Shown piece after piece: positions 10,971-23,790 of a stretch of DNA of 64,000 nt; the first letter of the stretch is position 1, and the number at the start of each line of letters is the position of its first letter. The position numbers and the translations under genes are program-made. The DNA lies in contig NC_091123.1 of assembly GCF_040183065.1 (NCBI RefSeq), forward strand, positions 11,078,001 to 11,142,000, written 5' to 3'. The notes under the pieces are model-generated. The model made no database searches, was not told where the DNA came from, and worked only from the letters and a program-made list of their open reading frames with translations. The DNA comes from Periplaneta americana (taxonomy: Eukaryota; Arthropoda; Insecta; Blattodea; Blattidae).

Positions 10971-12560
10971 TATTCCACTTTCATCTGTTTTGTTTTCTTT
11001 TATTTTATTCATTTTTATTTTCATTTTATTTCTATTCTATTTCAATTTATTTATTTTTATTTTACAATATTATATTTTTTATTCATTTTCGTTTCAATTT
11101 ATTCACTTATATTTATTTCATTTATTTTTATTTTTACCTTTTCTCAATTTTAGTATTAATTTTATTTCAATTTTATACGATTTCTATTCCATTTTATTTT
11201 CACTTATTTCATTTTACCTTTTTCTTTTATTTCATTTTCACTTTTTTTTTTAATTTTATTTTTTAAATTTTTATTTTATTTTAATTGTAATTTATTATTA
11301 TTTTATAATATTTCCTTAGTCATTTTTATTTCTTTCCGTTATCATTTATTTTATTAATTTTTTTACATTATTTTATTTCATTGGTTCAATTATCATTTTT
11401 CTATTATCTCTATTTTATTTCTTTTTTTCATATTATTTTTTCATTCCGTTTTAGTTTACGTTTACAATATTTTATTGTTATTTCATTTTTAGTTATATTA
11501 ATTAGGCTATATTATATTTCAATTTCTTGATTTTAATTCATTTTATCTCATTCATTATTTCATATTAGTTTAATTTTATTATAATTTGGATTATATTCTA
11601 TTATATTTATTTTATTTTTATTCAATTTATCTTATTTTATATCTATTTTATTGTGTTTTATTCTTATTTTACATCATTTATATTTCATTTTAATTAAATT
11701 AATTTATTTCATTTTGTTCTTAATTTATTTTATTTCTATCTGTTTTAATTTACATTTTATTTAATTTCTATTTCATTTTCATTGCATTTCATTTTTATTC
11801 TATTTCTAATTTTTTATATACTTTTCGTGTTATTTTTATTGCATTTTTATTTTAGTTTTAATTCTATTCTTATTTCATCTTATTTTATTTCATTTCCTTT
11901 TACTTATATTCTTCAGTTTTCACTTATTTTATTTTTTTAAATTAATTTCAATTGAATTATTATTTGCAATTTTATAGTATATTTTAGTTAATTTTCTTTT
12001 CTTTTTATTTTAATTAATTTTATTTTATATTAATTTCATTGTATCTTTCTTTTATTTTATATTCTATTTTATACTGCATTTGTTACATGACATTTAAATA
12101 TATTTTTTGCTTTATTTCATTTTAATTTATTTTATTTCATTTTTATTTTCTTTCATTTTATCTCAATATGAATTTATTTTTATTTTATATTATTTCACAC
12201 ATTATTTTTTATTTTTACGTTATTTCAATTTTTTGTAATTTTATCTCATTTTCATTTCATTTTTAGGCCTACTTCATTTCTTATTTTATATACTACTTAT
12301 ATTTTTAACTCTATTTTTATTATTAATTTTTTATTTTCATTTTATGTTATTATTCTATTTTTCATTTATTTCAATTTTTAAATTTTATTTTATTTCAGTT
12401 ATATTTGTTATTTTACTTTTCATATTATTTATATTTCATTTTATTTTTAATGTTATTTGGACTTATTTTTTCATTTCCATTTTATTTACATCATTTTTCT
12501 TGAAGTTTTATTTTTTGTTTATTTTATTTCATATTATTTATCTCAATTTTGCAATTCTAC
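10970..12560. repeat. T-rich degenerate low-complexity block (about 1.6 kb)
   Basis: The plus strand is built almost wholly of short variants of ATTTTATTTC and TTTTATTT, with very few G residues. It looks like an expanded and decayed short tandem repeat. The Phe/Ile/Leu/Tyr-rich open frames in it are composition artefacts. No gene is visible. Confidence 0.9.
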
Positions 12561-12641
12561 ACTAAATGGAAGGCACACGTAACCATCCAATTTCCACTAT
12601 TCTGTGTTCCAAAATGCCTGACAGGTGATGTAAACATTGCC

Positions 12642-12646
<5 letters not shown>

Positions 12647-12675
<29 letters not shown>
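12647..12675 (+). repeat. AG dinucleotide microsatellite
   Basis: About 14 uninterrupted AG units after CTACAC. Confidence 0.9.
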
Positions 12676-12678
<3 letters not shown>

Positions 12679-12859
12679 TTGTCATTGTTTGAATAGCAAT
12701 TATACTTCTCTCCTACTCTGCTGGTAATATTTACGTTGCCTGTTCAGACATTATGCAACGAACATAGTTGATGTCAGTTAACCAATGTGATGCTATGTTA
12801 CCTACACAAAATGCTACATAGTTTATCATGAAGAATGACCTATAGTTCATTAAGTTTAT

Positions 12860-13093
12860 TGGTAATTTGCTAGGAGACGTCGTTGCATTTAGACCACTTT
12901 TACACTAAACCTTACCTTAGTGTATACAACGTACACTAAAACACTAACCTAACCTAACGTAATCTGTCACAGATTAAGGAAACGGTTAGGTTAGGTTAGT
13001 TTAGGTTTTTAGTATATCTTGCAAAAAACAAATTTTAGGTTTAGTGTAAAAGTGGTCTATATGTAACGACGTTTCCTAGCAAATTACCAGTTT
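12860..13093. mobile_element. Foldback (palindromic) element with TTAGG-like motifs at its centre
   Basis: The left arm (GGTAATTTGCTAGGAGACGT onward, from 12861) is mirrored by the right arm (to ACGTTTCCTAGCAAATTACC, ending about 13089). Both arms include the 20-mer GACCACTTTTACACTAAACC or its inverse. Near the centre are TAACCTAACCTAACG and CGTTAGGTTAGGTTAG. It has the shape of a foldback MITE; no coding potential. Confidence 0.75.
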
Positions 13094-13401
13094 ATTACAT
13101 AGCGACTGAACATTTGAACTTAAGATATTAAAAGTATTACCTGTTACACTGACATTCTTGAGATTTCTTGCCGAACAGGTGCATGGAAAAAACGCCTAAG
13201 TAACCTAGACGTTCTTAGACCACAGCTGCTTCCACATGTTCTGCGTACAAATCAACTTTGAGCGACGAATAGGGTGTGCGATGTCTAGATGATAATTTCT
13301 CAATAGAAACCAAGGAAAAACTAGGTTTCAAAAAAAATTAATTAAATTCTCAGTTTTCGTTCCTGGAATTCGTGTATACACATGTTGTGGAACAGTTTGA
13401 G

Positions 13402-13620
13402 CAGTGCTGCCAACCAGATTTCTAAAAATCCGCTATGACAGAGTCTAGAAACCGCTAAACGACAGTATTGTCAATGTAAAACGAAATTATTTTGCCACTG
13501 AAAGTGCTAAAAATACCCGGTAAAACTATATCAACAATATAAATTTCATAAATTTTGTCCGTTAAACTAATAAAGAAAAAAGACAAACTTAGCGGGAAAA
13601 CTGTTGGATTGGCGACACTG
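13402..13620. mobile_element. Short MITE candidate (CAGTG ends)
   Basis: The ends CAGTGCTGCCAACCAGA and, inverted, CAGTGTCGCCAATCCAAC form an imperfect terminal repeat about 219 bp apart. I could not see a clean target duplication. A minus-strand open frame of 144 codons starting at 13889 runs across its right edge and is not recognisable. Confidence 0.5.
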
Positions 13621-13904
13621 GTCAGACTAACTGAAGCACATGTGTTTACATTCGTACTATGAAGTCCATTAACCTCACTATTAGATACAGATGGTTCAAA
13701 CTCTGTATTCCGGGAAGGAATAAAATCAATAGACTTTCCTAATAAAGCCACATGCTGGTTAAGAATATTAATTTTGTCTCGAAGTTCACTTGTACTATGA
13801 TACTTTGGTGACAAAAAAAATTGAACAATACGAATAGCTATTTTATTAGGATAATTGTTTACTAGACGTACAGCGTTACTACGTTTCATTTTTCATTTAC
13901 TGTT

Positions 13905-14625
13905 CTGCCCAAGGACAGGTCTTTCACTGCAAACCCAGCTTTCTCTAATCTTTCCTATTTTCTGCCTTCCTCATGATCCATATATCTTAATGTTGTCTAT
14001 CATCTAATGTCTTCTGCCCTGAACTCTTCCCCCATTCACCATTCATTCCAGTGCATCCATCTGTAGGCAGTAGCCAATTCCTTTTTATCTTCCTGATCAG
14101 TTTCAGCATAATTTTTTCTTCACCCACTCTCTTATTCTGTCTGTCCACTTCACACGTTCCATTCTTCTCCATATCCACATTTCAAATGCGTCTATTCGCT
14201 TCTCTTCGCTTCACCATAATGTCCATGTTTCTGCCCCATATAATGTCACACTCCATACAAAGTACTTCACTAGTCTCTTCCTTACTTCTTTTTTTGAGGT
14301 TCACAGAAGGTTTCCTTTTTTCTACTAAAAGCTTCCTTTGCCATTGCTATCCTCCTTTTGACTTCCTGGCAACAGCTCATGTTACTGCTTATAGTACACC
14401 CCAAGTATTTGAAGCTGTCCACTTGCTCTACTGCCTCATTTATAATTCGCAAGTTTATCTTCTATATTTTTCTTCCTATGACCATGCTCTTCGTCTTATT
14501 TGCATTTATCTTCATCTTATACTTCTTACAGCTGTCATTTAGCTCCAGTAGCATATCCTTTAGTATCATTTCCTCTTCTGCTAACAACGCCATATCTGCT
14601 AACATAAATTCACACGAAATTGTTT
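13905..14625 (-). pseudogene. LINE reverse transcriptase C-terminal fragment (family X)
   Basis: On the minus strand the frames read SFKYLGCTISSNMSCCQEV-like residues near 14400, then IAMAKEAF, then EEKIMLKLIRKIKRNWLLPT near 14080. This is the region after the YADD palm in a LINE, where KYLG marks the thumb. Frameshifts and a stop break it. The plus-strand frames here are shadows. A shorter copy of the same family lies at 42190-42490. Confidence 0.75.
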
Positions 14626-14639
14626 TTTAATAAATAAAG

Positions 14640-14912
14640 TTATTTAGATTAGTTACAATTATTATTCTGTTGCTGAGTTTTTCAACACAAATTTGTATGA
14701 AATTATATTTTAATAAATAAGTTTAATTGCAATTTAGTTAGTTTTCTTCAATTTAAAAGTTTCAAATTATTTCATGTTTTCATTGTATTACTTAAATTTA
14801 CTGTTTCTATTATTAGTGTTTTTTAAAATGTATTTATATGTTTTTTCAATGTATTCTGACGAAGCATAAAACTGTATGTCTAATGGCCAAATAAATTGAA
14901 TTGAAATTATGT
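14640..14912 (+). mobile_element. Possible LINE 3' untranslated tail
   Basis: AT-rich stretch ending CTAATGGCCAAATAAATTGAATTGAAAT, trimmed here in description; the end GCCAAATAAATTGAATTGAA resembles non-LTR retrotransposon 3' ends. No coding remnant adjoins it on this strand. Confidence 0.35.
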
Positions 14913-14999
14913 AATTTATTCTTCTTCCTCCTACTATTACTCCTCCGGTGGTGTAAAGTCAATTATTGAGTAAAAGCTCAACGAAAAACCACTGTCTAA

Positions 15000-17900
15000 A
15001 TTGTACAAGTCCTGGCATGAAGTTCCCAAATTCAGTGCAAGAATCCCTTCTCTATTGCAACCATCCAAAGATTACTATGAAGTCTTAAGTTATTATTCAT
15101 AGCAAGAAGACCACAAGAAGAATAGGAATGTAGAAAACAAAGTTACGAATTTGAAAAATATTTTTGTAACACTTATGTCCGTAATGTAGCTGTATAAATA
15201 ATAGTTTAAAGTCAATAAACATTTAAAAGTAAAAAACAAGACTATTGTGAGACATGTATAAGTCTTAAAACTAAGTTAGAAATCTCTATGCAACACTACA
15301 CTTCCTACAGCAACTGTCTATTAATAACAAACACTATGAAGTCGTCAAATAGTATTCAACAGTAGCACACATGAAGGATACGAATGTAACTGAAGAGTGG
15401 GATCACCAAAACATGTTCAGTCCGTTCTTATGAAATGACTCTGCTAGTTTTTTTATGCACAGGTCTAGGGACTGAGGGAATTTTCAACGGACATGCACAA
15501 TAACACAAACTTTTAGACAAGAGCTGTTATTGTTTAAGGAAACAGCCAGGTAATTTCCTGAAGTATAGAAGTTGTAAAGTTAATCAGACTTGTATTAGTG
15601 TTAAAAACGTGTAAAGAACAATTAAGAGAAAATAAGCTTAAAATATGATAGAGGTCTTTAAAGAAAATTAATAAATGTGTAGAAGTCATACAAATAGCCA
15701 AATGGACAGACCAACTTTTGTGATCACACTCTTCAATCTATCTTAGGATGAATTTGAAAAATACTTTTCCAACAGACCAATCTGTATTGCAGATGTATAG
15801 ACTCATCACTATTAGTCTGCAATCAATTAATATGCTAAAGCAGAAAACAAGAGCACTGCAGCAGATGTATAAAACCTGCCATTAATTAGGCTATCTCTAT
15901 AAAACACTAGAGCCAATGATGCACCAGTCTAGGTATAACTATGTAGTCGTCAAATATTATCTGACACAAGAATACTACAAGAAACATGGGAAAGTAATAT
16001 ATCTTCGTACAAATTGGGCAAATAATTATCCAACAGAACAGTTGGAATTACAGTGGTGTATATGTTTATATTCAGTTAGCAATTTACAAACATCAATACA
16101 ACCATACTGCAGTTGATTAAGTATTAGTATGAAGTCGCATATCACAAATGAAGACAACAAGACCACATGAAGCATTGGAAAGTAATAAATTTTAGTGTAA
16201 ATTTGAGAACCTTTTTCCAAACATTTTGATCAGTATTGCAGCAGTCTATTTGCTTAAATTCAGTTAGCAATTTCTACATATTACAGTCAATATTGCAGTT
16301 AAGTATCAGTATGATGTTGCCTATCATTATTGAAGCCAACAAAACCACAAGAAGTATGGGGAAGTAATAAATTTTAGTGCAAATCTGAAGAATATTTTTC
16401 CAATAACTTGGTCGGTATTGCAGCTGTGCAAATGTTTAAATTCGGTTATCAATTTCTATATATTACAGTCAATATTGCAGTTCTTTAAGTATCAGAATGA
16501 AGTCGCCTGCCATTATTGAAGACAACAAGACCACAGAAAGCATGGGAAAGTATTAAATTTTAGTACAAATTTTAAAAATATTTTACCAACAACATGGTCG
16601 GTATTGAAGCTGTGTATATGCTTAAGTTCAGTTAGCAAGTTCTATACAGTACAGTCCCTATTGCAATTTATAAGTATCACTATGAAGTCACCTATCATTA
16701 TTGAAGAAAACAACACCACAAGAAGCATAGGAAGGTAATAAATTTCATTGTTAATTTGAAAAATATTTTTCCAACACTGGTCGGTATTGCAGCTGTGTAT
16801 TTGCTTAAATTCAGTTACCAATTTCTATACATTAAAGTCCCTATTGCAGTTGTTTATATATGTGTATGCAGTCGTCCATCATTACTGAAGACAACAAGAC
16901 CACAAGAAGCATGAGAAAGTAATAAATTTTAGTGTTAATTTGAAAAATATTTTTCCAACAGTTAGGTGTGTATTTCCTTAATTCAGTTAGCAATTTCTAT
17001 ACATTACAGTCCCTATTGCAGTTGTTTATGTAGCATTATGTAGTCATCTGCCCTTGTTGAAGACAACAAGACCACAAGAAGCATGAGAAAATAATAAATT
17101 TTAGTGTTAATTTGAAAAATATTTCTCCAACATTTAGATGTGTATTTGCTTAAATTCAGTCAGCAATTTCTATACATTACAGTCCCTATTGCAGTTGTTT
17201 ATGTAGCATTGTGTAGTCATCTACCCTAGTTTAAGACAACAAGACCACAAGAAGCATGAGAAGGTGATTAATTTTAATGTAAAAAAAAAAAAAAAATTCA
17301 AGAGTTAGGTCGGTATTGCAGCTATATATGTGCTTAGATTCAGTTAGCAATTTCTATATATTAGAGTGCCTATTGCAGTTATTTATGTGTCAGTGTGCAG
17401 TCACCTATAATTGTTGAAGACAACAAGACCACAAGAATGAGAAAGTAATAAATTTTAGTGTAAATTTGAAAAATATTTTCCCAAGAGTTAGGTATGTATT
17501 TGCTTAAATTCAGTTAGTAATTTCTATATATTCCAGTTCCTATTGCAGTTGTTTATGTGTCAGTGTGCAGTCATCTATCAATGTTGTAGACAACAAGACC
17601 ACAAGAAGAATGAGAAAGTTATAAATTTTAGTGAAAATTTGAAAAAAGAAATTTTGAAGAGTTCGGTCGGTATTGCAGCTCTGTATTTGCTTAAACTCAG
17701 TTAGCAATTTATATACATTACAGTCCCTATTAGAGTTGTTTATGTATAAGTATGGTGCCGGCTTTCATTGTTGAAGACAACAAGACCACAAGAAGAATGA
17801 GAAAGTAATAAATTTTAGAGTAAATTTGAAAATATTTTCCCAACATTTAGGTATGTATTTGACTAAATTAAGTTAGCAATTTCTATATATTCCAGTTCGT

Positions 17901-20900
17901 ATTGCAGTTGTTTACGTGTCAGTGTGCAGTCATCTATCATTGTTGAAGACAACAAGACCACAAGAAGAATGAGAAAGTTATAAATTTTAGTGAAAATTTG
18001 AAAAAAAAAAAAAAAAAAAAAATTCAAGAGTTAGGTCGGTATTGCAGCTGTGTATTTGCTTAAAATCAGTTAGCAATTTATATACTTTACAGTCCCTATT
18101 AGAGTTGTTTATGTATAAGTATGATGCCAGCTTTCATTGTTGAAGACAACAAGATCACAAGAAGAATGAGGAAATTATAAATTTTAGTGTAAATTTGAAA
18201 AATATTTTCCCAAGAGTTAGGTGTGTATTTGCTTAAATTCAGTTAGAAATTTCTATATATTCCAGTTCCTATTGTAGTTGTTTATGTGTCAGTGTGCAGT
18301 CATCTATCATTGTTGAAGACACCAAGACCACAAGAAGAATGAGAAAGTTATAAATTTTTGTGAAAATTTGAAAAAAAAATTTCAAGAGTTCGGTCGGTAT
18401 TGCAGTTCTGTATTTGCTTAAACTCAGCAATTTATGTACATTACAGTCCCTGTTACAGTTGTTTATTTATAAGGATGGTGCCGGCTTTCATTGTTGAATA
18501 CAACAAGACCACAAGAAGAATGAGAAAGTAATAAATTTTAGTGTAAATTTGAAAAATATTTTACCAACAGTTAGGCGTGTATTAGCTTAAATTAAGTTAA
18601 CAATTTCTATACACTAAAGTCTGTATTGCAGTTGTTTATGTAGCATTATGTAGTCACCTGCCCTTGTTGAAGACAACAAGATCACTAGAAGCATTAGAGA
18701 GTAATGAACTTTAATGTAAATTTGAAAAATATTTTTCCAACAGTAGGTCGGTAAAGCAGCTGTGTATTTACTTAAATTCAGTTAGCAATTTCTACTCATT
18801 CCAGTCCCTATTATAGTTGTTTATGTATAAGTATGGTGTCAACTTTCGTTGTTGAAGACAACAAGACCACAAGAATCATGAGAAAGTAATAAATTTTAGT
18901 GCTAATTTGAAAAATATTTTTCCAACATTTGGGTGTGTATTTGCTTAAATTCAGTTAGCAATGTCTATAAATTACAGTCCCTATTGCAGTTGTCCATGTA
19001 GCATTATGTAGTCATCTGCCCGTGTTGAAGACAACAAGAACACAAGAAGCATGAGAAAGTAATAAATTTAGTGTAAATATGAAAAAAAAAATTTCCAAGG
19101 GTTAGGTCGGTATTGCAGCTGTGTATTTGCTTTAATTCAGTTAGCAATTTCTATAAATTACAGTCCCTATTGCAGTTGTCCATGTAACATTATGTAGTCA
19201 TCTGCCCGTGTTGAAGACAACAAGAACACAAGAAGCATGAGAAAGTAATAAATTTAGTGTAAATATGAAAAAAAAATTTCCAAGGGTTAGGTCGGTATTG
19301 CAGCTGTGTATTTGCTTTAATTCAGTTAGCAATTTCTATACATTACAGTCTCTATTGCAGTTGTTTATGTAGCATTATGTACTCACCTCTTCTTGTTGAA
19401 GACAACAAGACCGAAAGAGTCATGTGAAAGTTACAAATTTTAGTGTAAATTTGAAAAAAATTTCCAGGAGTTAGGTCGGTATTGCAGCTATGTATGTGCT
19501 TAAATTCAGGTAGCAATTTCTGTATACTACAGTAACTATTGCAGTTGTTTATGTGTCAGCATGCATTCACCTATCATTGTTGAAGACAACAAGACCACAA
19601 CAATCATGAGAAAGTAATAAATTTTAGTAAAATTTTGAGGAATATATTTCCACCACTTTTGTCGGTATTTCAGCTGTGTATTTGCTTAAACTCAGGTAGC
19701 AATTTCTTTACATTAAAGTCCCTATTGCAGTTGTGTATGTATGTGTATGCAGTCGTCCATCATTACTGAAGATAGCAAGACCACTAGAAGCATGGGAAAG
19801 TAATAAATTTCAGTCTATATTTGAAAGATATTTTCCCAATAGTGAGGTGTGTATTTGCTTAAATTCAGTTAGCAATTTCTATACACTACAGTCTGTATTG
19901 CATTTGTTTATGTTGCATTATATAGTCACCTGCCCTTGTTGAAGACAATAAGACCACAAGAAGGATGAGAATGTTATAAATTTTTGGTGTAAATTTGAAA
20001 AATATTTAACCACAGTTAGGTCGGTATTGCAGCTGTGTATTTGCTTAAATTCAGGTAGCAATTTCTATACATTAAAGTCCCTGTTGCAGTTTTTTATGTA
20101 TCAGTATACAGTCAACTATCTTTGTTGAAGACAACAAGACCACAACAAGCATTGGTAAGTAATACATTTTAGTGCAAATTAGAAAAATATTTTTCCCACA
20201 GTTTGGTCGGTATTACAGCCGTGTATTGGTTAAGTTCAGGTAGCAATTTCTATACATTACAGTCCCTGTTACAGTTGTTTAATTATCAGTATACAGTCAC
20301 CTATCTTTGTTGAAGACAACAAGACCACAACAAGCATTGGTAAGTAATACATTTTAATGTAAATTAGAAAAATATTTTTCCCACAGTTTGGTCGGTATAA
20401 CAGCTGTGTATTTGCTTAAATTCAGGTAGAAATTTCTATACATTACAGTCTCTGTTTCAGTTGTTTATGTATCAGTATACAGTCACCTATCTTTGTTAAA
20501 GACAACAAGACCACAACAAGCATGGAAAGTAATACATTTTAGTGTAAATTAGAAAAATATTTTTCCCACAGTTTGGTCGGTATTACAGCTGTGTATTTGC
20601 TTAAATTCAGGTAGCAATTTCTGTACATTACATTCTCTGTTTCAGTTGTTTATGTATCAGTATACAGTCACCTATCTTTGTTGAAGACAACAAGACCACA
20701 ACAAGCATGGGAAAGTAATACATTTTAGTGTAAATTAGAAAAATATTTTTCCCACAGTTTGGTCGGTATTACAGCTGTGTATTGGTTAAGTTCAGGTAGC
20801 AATTTCTATACATTACAGTCCCTGTTACAGTTGTTTAATTATCAGTATACAGTCACCTATCTTTGTTGAAGACAACAAGACCACGACAAGCATTGGTAAG

Positions 20901-22180
20901 TAATACATTTTAATGTAAATTAGAAAAATATTTTTCCCACAGTTTGGTCGGTATTACAGCTGTGTATTTGCTTAAATTCAGGTAGCAATTTCTATACATT
21001 ACAGTCCCTGTTTCAGTTGTTTATGTATCAGTATACAGTCACCTATCTTTGTTGAAGGCAACAAGACCACAACAAGCATTGGTAAGTAATACATTTTAAT
21101 GTAAATTAGAAAAATATTTTTCCCACAGTTAGGTCGGTATTACAGCTCTGTATTTGCTTAAATTCAGGTAGCAATTTCTATACATTACAGTCCCTGTTTC
21201 AGTTGTTTATGTATCAGTATACAGTTACCTATCTTTGTTGAAGGCAACAAGACCACAACAAGCATGGGAAAGTAATATATTTTAGTGTAAATTTGAAAAA
21301 TATTTTTCCCCCAGTTAGGTCGGTATTGCAGCTGTGTATTTGCTTAAATTCAGGTAGCAATTTGTATACATTACAGACCTTGTTGCAGTTGTTTATGTAT
21401 CAGTATACAGTCACCTATCTTTGTTAAAGACAACAAGACCACAACAAGCATGGAAAGTAATACATTTTAGTGCAAATTTGAAAAATATTTTTCCCACAGT
21501 TAGGTAGGTATTACAGCTGTGTATTTGCTTAAATTCAATTAGCAATTTCTATACCTTATGGTCCCTGTTTCAGTTGTTTATGTATCGGTATGCAGTCACC
21601 TATCATTGTTGAAGACAACAAGACCACAATAAGCATTGGAAATTAATGTTTTTTAGTGTGAATTAGAAAAATATTTTTCTCACAGTTAAATCGGTATTGC
21701 AGCTTTGTATTTGCTTAAATTCAGCTATCAATTTCCAAACATTACATTCGCTATTGCTGTTGCTTATGTATCAGTATGCAGTCACATATCATTCATGAAT
21801 ACAACAAGACCACAAGAAGCATGGGAAAGTATTAAATTTTAGTGTAAAATTGGAAAATACTTTTGCAACACTTAGATCGGTATTGCAGCCGTTTAAATAT
21901 TAATGTAAAGTCATAACTATCTGAAAGTGGAAAACAAATTAATGGCAGAGATATATACATCCAAGTATGAAGACAGGAATTTCTATGCAATAGTAAATTC
22001 CCTATTGCAGCTATGTGAGTACCATGAAGTCATCAATTATTACCCTAAATAAGAAAACCATATGGAGTGTGGGAACGTAATAAATATTAGTATTAAGTTG
22101 AAAGATATTTGTCTATTTTTTCAATCTCTAATACAGCTATGTCGAACAATGAACAGAATTGGCTGAGAATTATTGTAGGC
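15000..22180 (+). repeat. Satellite array, unit about 185 bp, roughly 37 copies
   Basis: The unit contains the ordered blocks GAAGACAACAAGACCACAAG, TAATAAATTTTAGTGTAAAT, GGTCGGTATTGCAGCTGTGT, TTGCTTAAATTCAGTTAGCA and ATTACAGTCCCTATTGCAGT. Measured spacing of one block across 20106-21033 is 185, 186, 185, 185 and 186. Copies around 20.1-21.5 kb are nearly identical, while those at 15.0-16.2 kb and after 21.9 kb are strongly diverged. Some units carry A-runs (17281-17296, 18002-18021). No conserved open frame; chance ORFs only. Confidence 0.95.
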
Positions 22181-22504
22181 GAGTAACAAAACAGTAACAT
22201 AATACAAATGAGTCCATAAGTGATAATCTTGGAATATAGGTTAGTATAATTGAGAATTTTATTATTGATGGGTGGAAGTATAGACCCACATTAAAATTGA
22301 AACATTGTGCTTCTAAACGTGTTACAAATAATTTGTGTGTTAATCTGATTAACCCATTATGAAAAATTTCAAGCCTGGTGTAGTAGTAAAAGACTTTGGA
22401 ATGTATAAGTCCAGAAACTTTGGGTTGAGATTTAGAATTTATTGCAACAGTAGTACAATGAAAGGCTAAAACCTTATATATTTGTAAATAAAGAACTGGT
22501 AGTA

Positions 22505-22505
22505 G

Positions 22506-22565
<60 letters not shown>

Positions 22566-22646
22566 GTGCAATAATTAATTTGATCAATCTCAGGACAAAA
22601 GTAAAGCCAGTGGGGAACAGTGGAGCGCTTTAAATTTGTAAACTGA

Positions 22647-22702
<56 letters not shown>

Positions 22703-22795
22703 GTGCAATAATTAATTTGATCAATCTTAGGACAAAAGTAAAGCCAGTGGGGAACAGTGGAGCGCTTTAAATTTGTAAACTGATATTATTATTAC

Positions 22796-22851
<56 letters not shown>

Positions 22852-22930
22852 GTGCAATAATTAATTTGATCAATCTCAGGACAAAAGTAAAGCCAGTGGG
22901 GAACAGTGGAGTGCTTTAAATTTGTAAACT
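22505..22930 (+). repeat. Three tandem units each made of an ATT array plus an 85-bp unique block
   Basis: The block starting CGTGCAATAATTAATTTGAT and including GGGGAACAGTGGAG occurs at 22565, 22701 and 22851, each preceded by a pure ATT array (22508-22563, about 22650-22700, about 22784-22850). Blocks differ by only one or two bases. Spacing differs (136 then 150) because the ATT arrays differ in length. Confidence 0.95.
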
Positions 22931-23011
22931 GAAATTGATTTGTACTGTTATCAGACTCAGAATAAAATTTCGTCAGTTTTTATAACCATACGTTGATTCT
23001 CTTTACTGACA

Positions 23012-23790
23012 TAGGGTGACCAGACGTCCTATTTTGTCCGGACATGTCCTCCTTTTTAGGCCTTTGTCCGGGATCCGGGAGGATTAAAAAAAATCAAGAA
23101 ATGTCCTCCTTTTCGTAACTTGTATGCCTGATTTTTGAAATTATCCGCTTTGACGCCTTTTCAAGTAATTTGCCTGTAGGTGGCAGCAGCATCGACGGAA
23201 TATACTCTTTGCCAACGAACACAACTCCCTTTGCCCCTCCTTGTTAGGGTCGTTGCTCAGAGGTAGCAAGTATATCGAAGTCTACTATATACAGTCACGA
23301 AGCTTGAGTTTTGAGGGTGCTAGAAACAATAGACTGTGACGGTACTATTTTGCATTGCCTGTAATGAGGCGATATTAGCGATCCTAGTGGTGAGGAACTA
23401 TTTAATGTTTGCATATTTATTACGTATTGAGCTTCGCGACTGTATATACTAGACTGCGGTAAATCTAAATAGATATTTTCTGTTCTCTTTAATAATTTCA
23501 TTATAGTTCCCATGACTTTCATAATATGTAGTTAACTGTAAAACCATTATTTTTTTTTTCATAATTATTTTGTAATGAAATAGATATGAAGATACTTTTA
23601 ATATGATATAAGCCTAAATCTGTACTGTAAATAATTTTTAATAAAATAGATATTGACGTAATTTAAAGTATAATACAGGCCTAAGCCTAAATCTAAGTAC
23701 ATATTTTCTGTCCTCTTTTTTTCGAACAATATCCTCGTTTTTTAAGCTTTGTTTCCTCTTTTTTTAATCGATGTGAATCTGGTCATGCTA
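23012..23790. mobile_element. Non-autonomous hAT element with 8-bp target duplication
   Basis: TACTGACA is duplicated at 23004-23011 and 23791-23798. The ends are TAGGGTGACCAGACGTCC and, inverted, TAGCATGACCAGATTCAC. The subterminal regions repeat TGTCCTCCTTTTT-like motifs on both sides. There is no transposase. A separate MITE lies inside it at 23280-23456. Confidence 0.8.
23280..23456 (-). mobile_element. MITE of about 177 bp (family M1), copy 1, nested in the hAT element
   Basis: The ends are GTCTACTATATACAGTCACG and, inverted, GTCTAGTATATACAGTCGCG. The interior matches the element at 37730-37910 in opposite orientation, including CTAATATCGCCTCATTACAG-type and GACAGTCTATTGTTTCTAGC-type blocks. 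An open frame on the minus strand is incidental. Confidence 0.8.

Noticed and set aside
10813..11253. Plus-strand frame of 146 codons rich in Phe, Ile, Leu and Tyr
   Set aside because: Lies in the T-rich low-complexity block; composition alone explains it.
13455..13889. Minus-strand frame of 144 codons as a possible host gene
   Set aside because: It overlaps the right part of a MITE candidate, matches no family I know, and has no flanking gene signals. I cannot exclude a short unknown gene.
14051..14542. Plus-strand frame of 163 codons, hydrophobic
   Set aside because: It is the shadow of a LINE reverse transcriptase fragment on the minus strand.
15000..22180. CRISPR-like array of repeats
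   Set aside because: The whole 185-bp unit repeats, not a short repeat with unique spacers, and the host is an animal.
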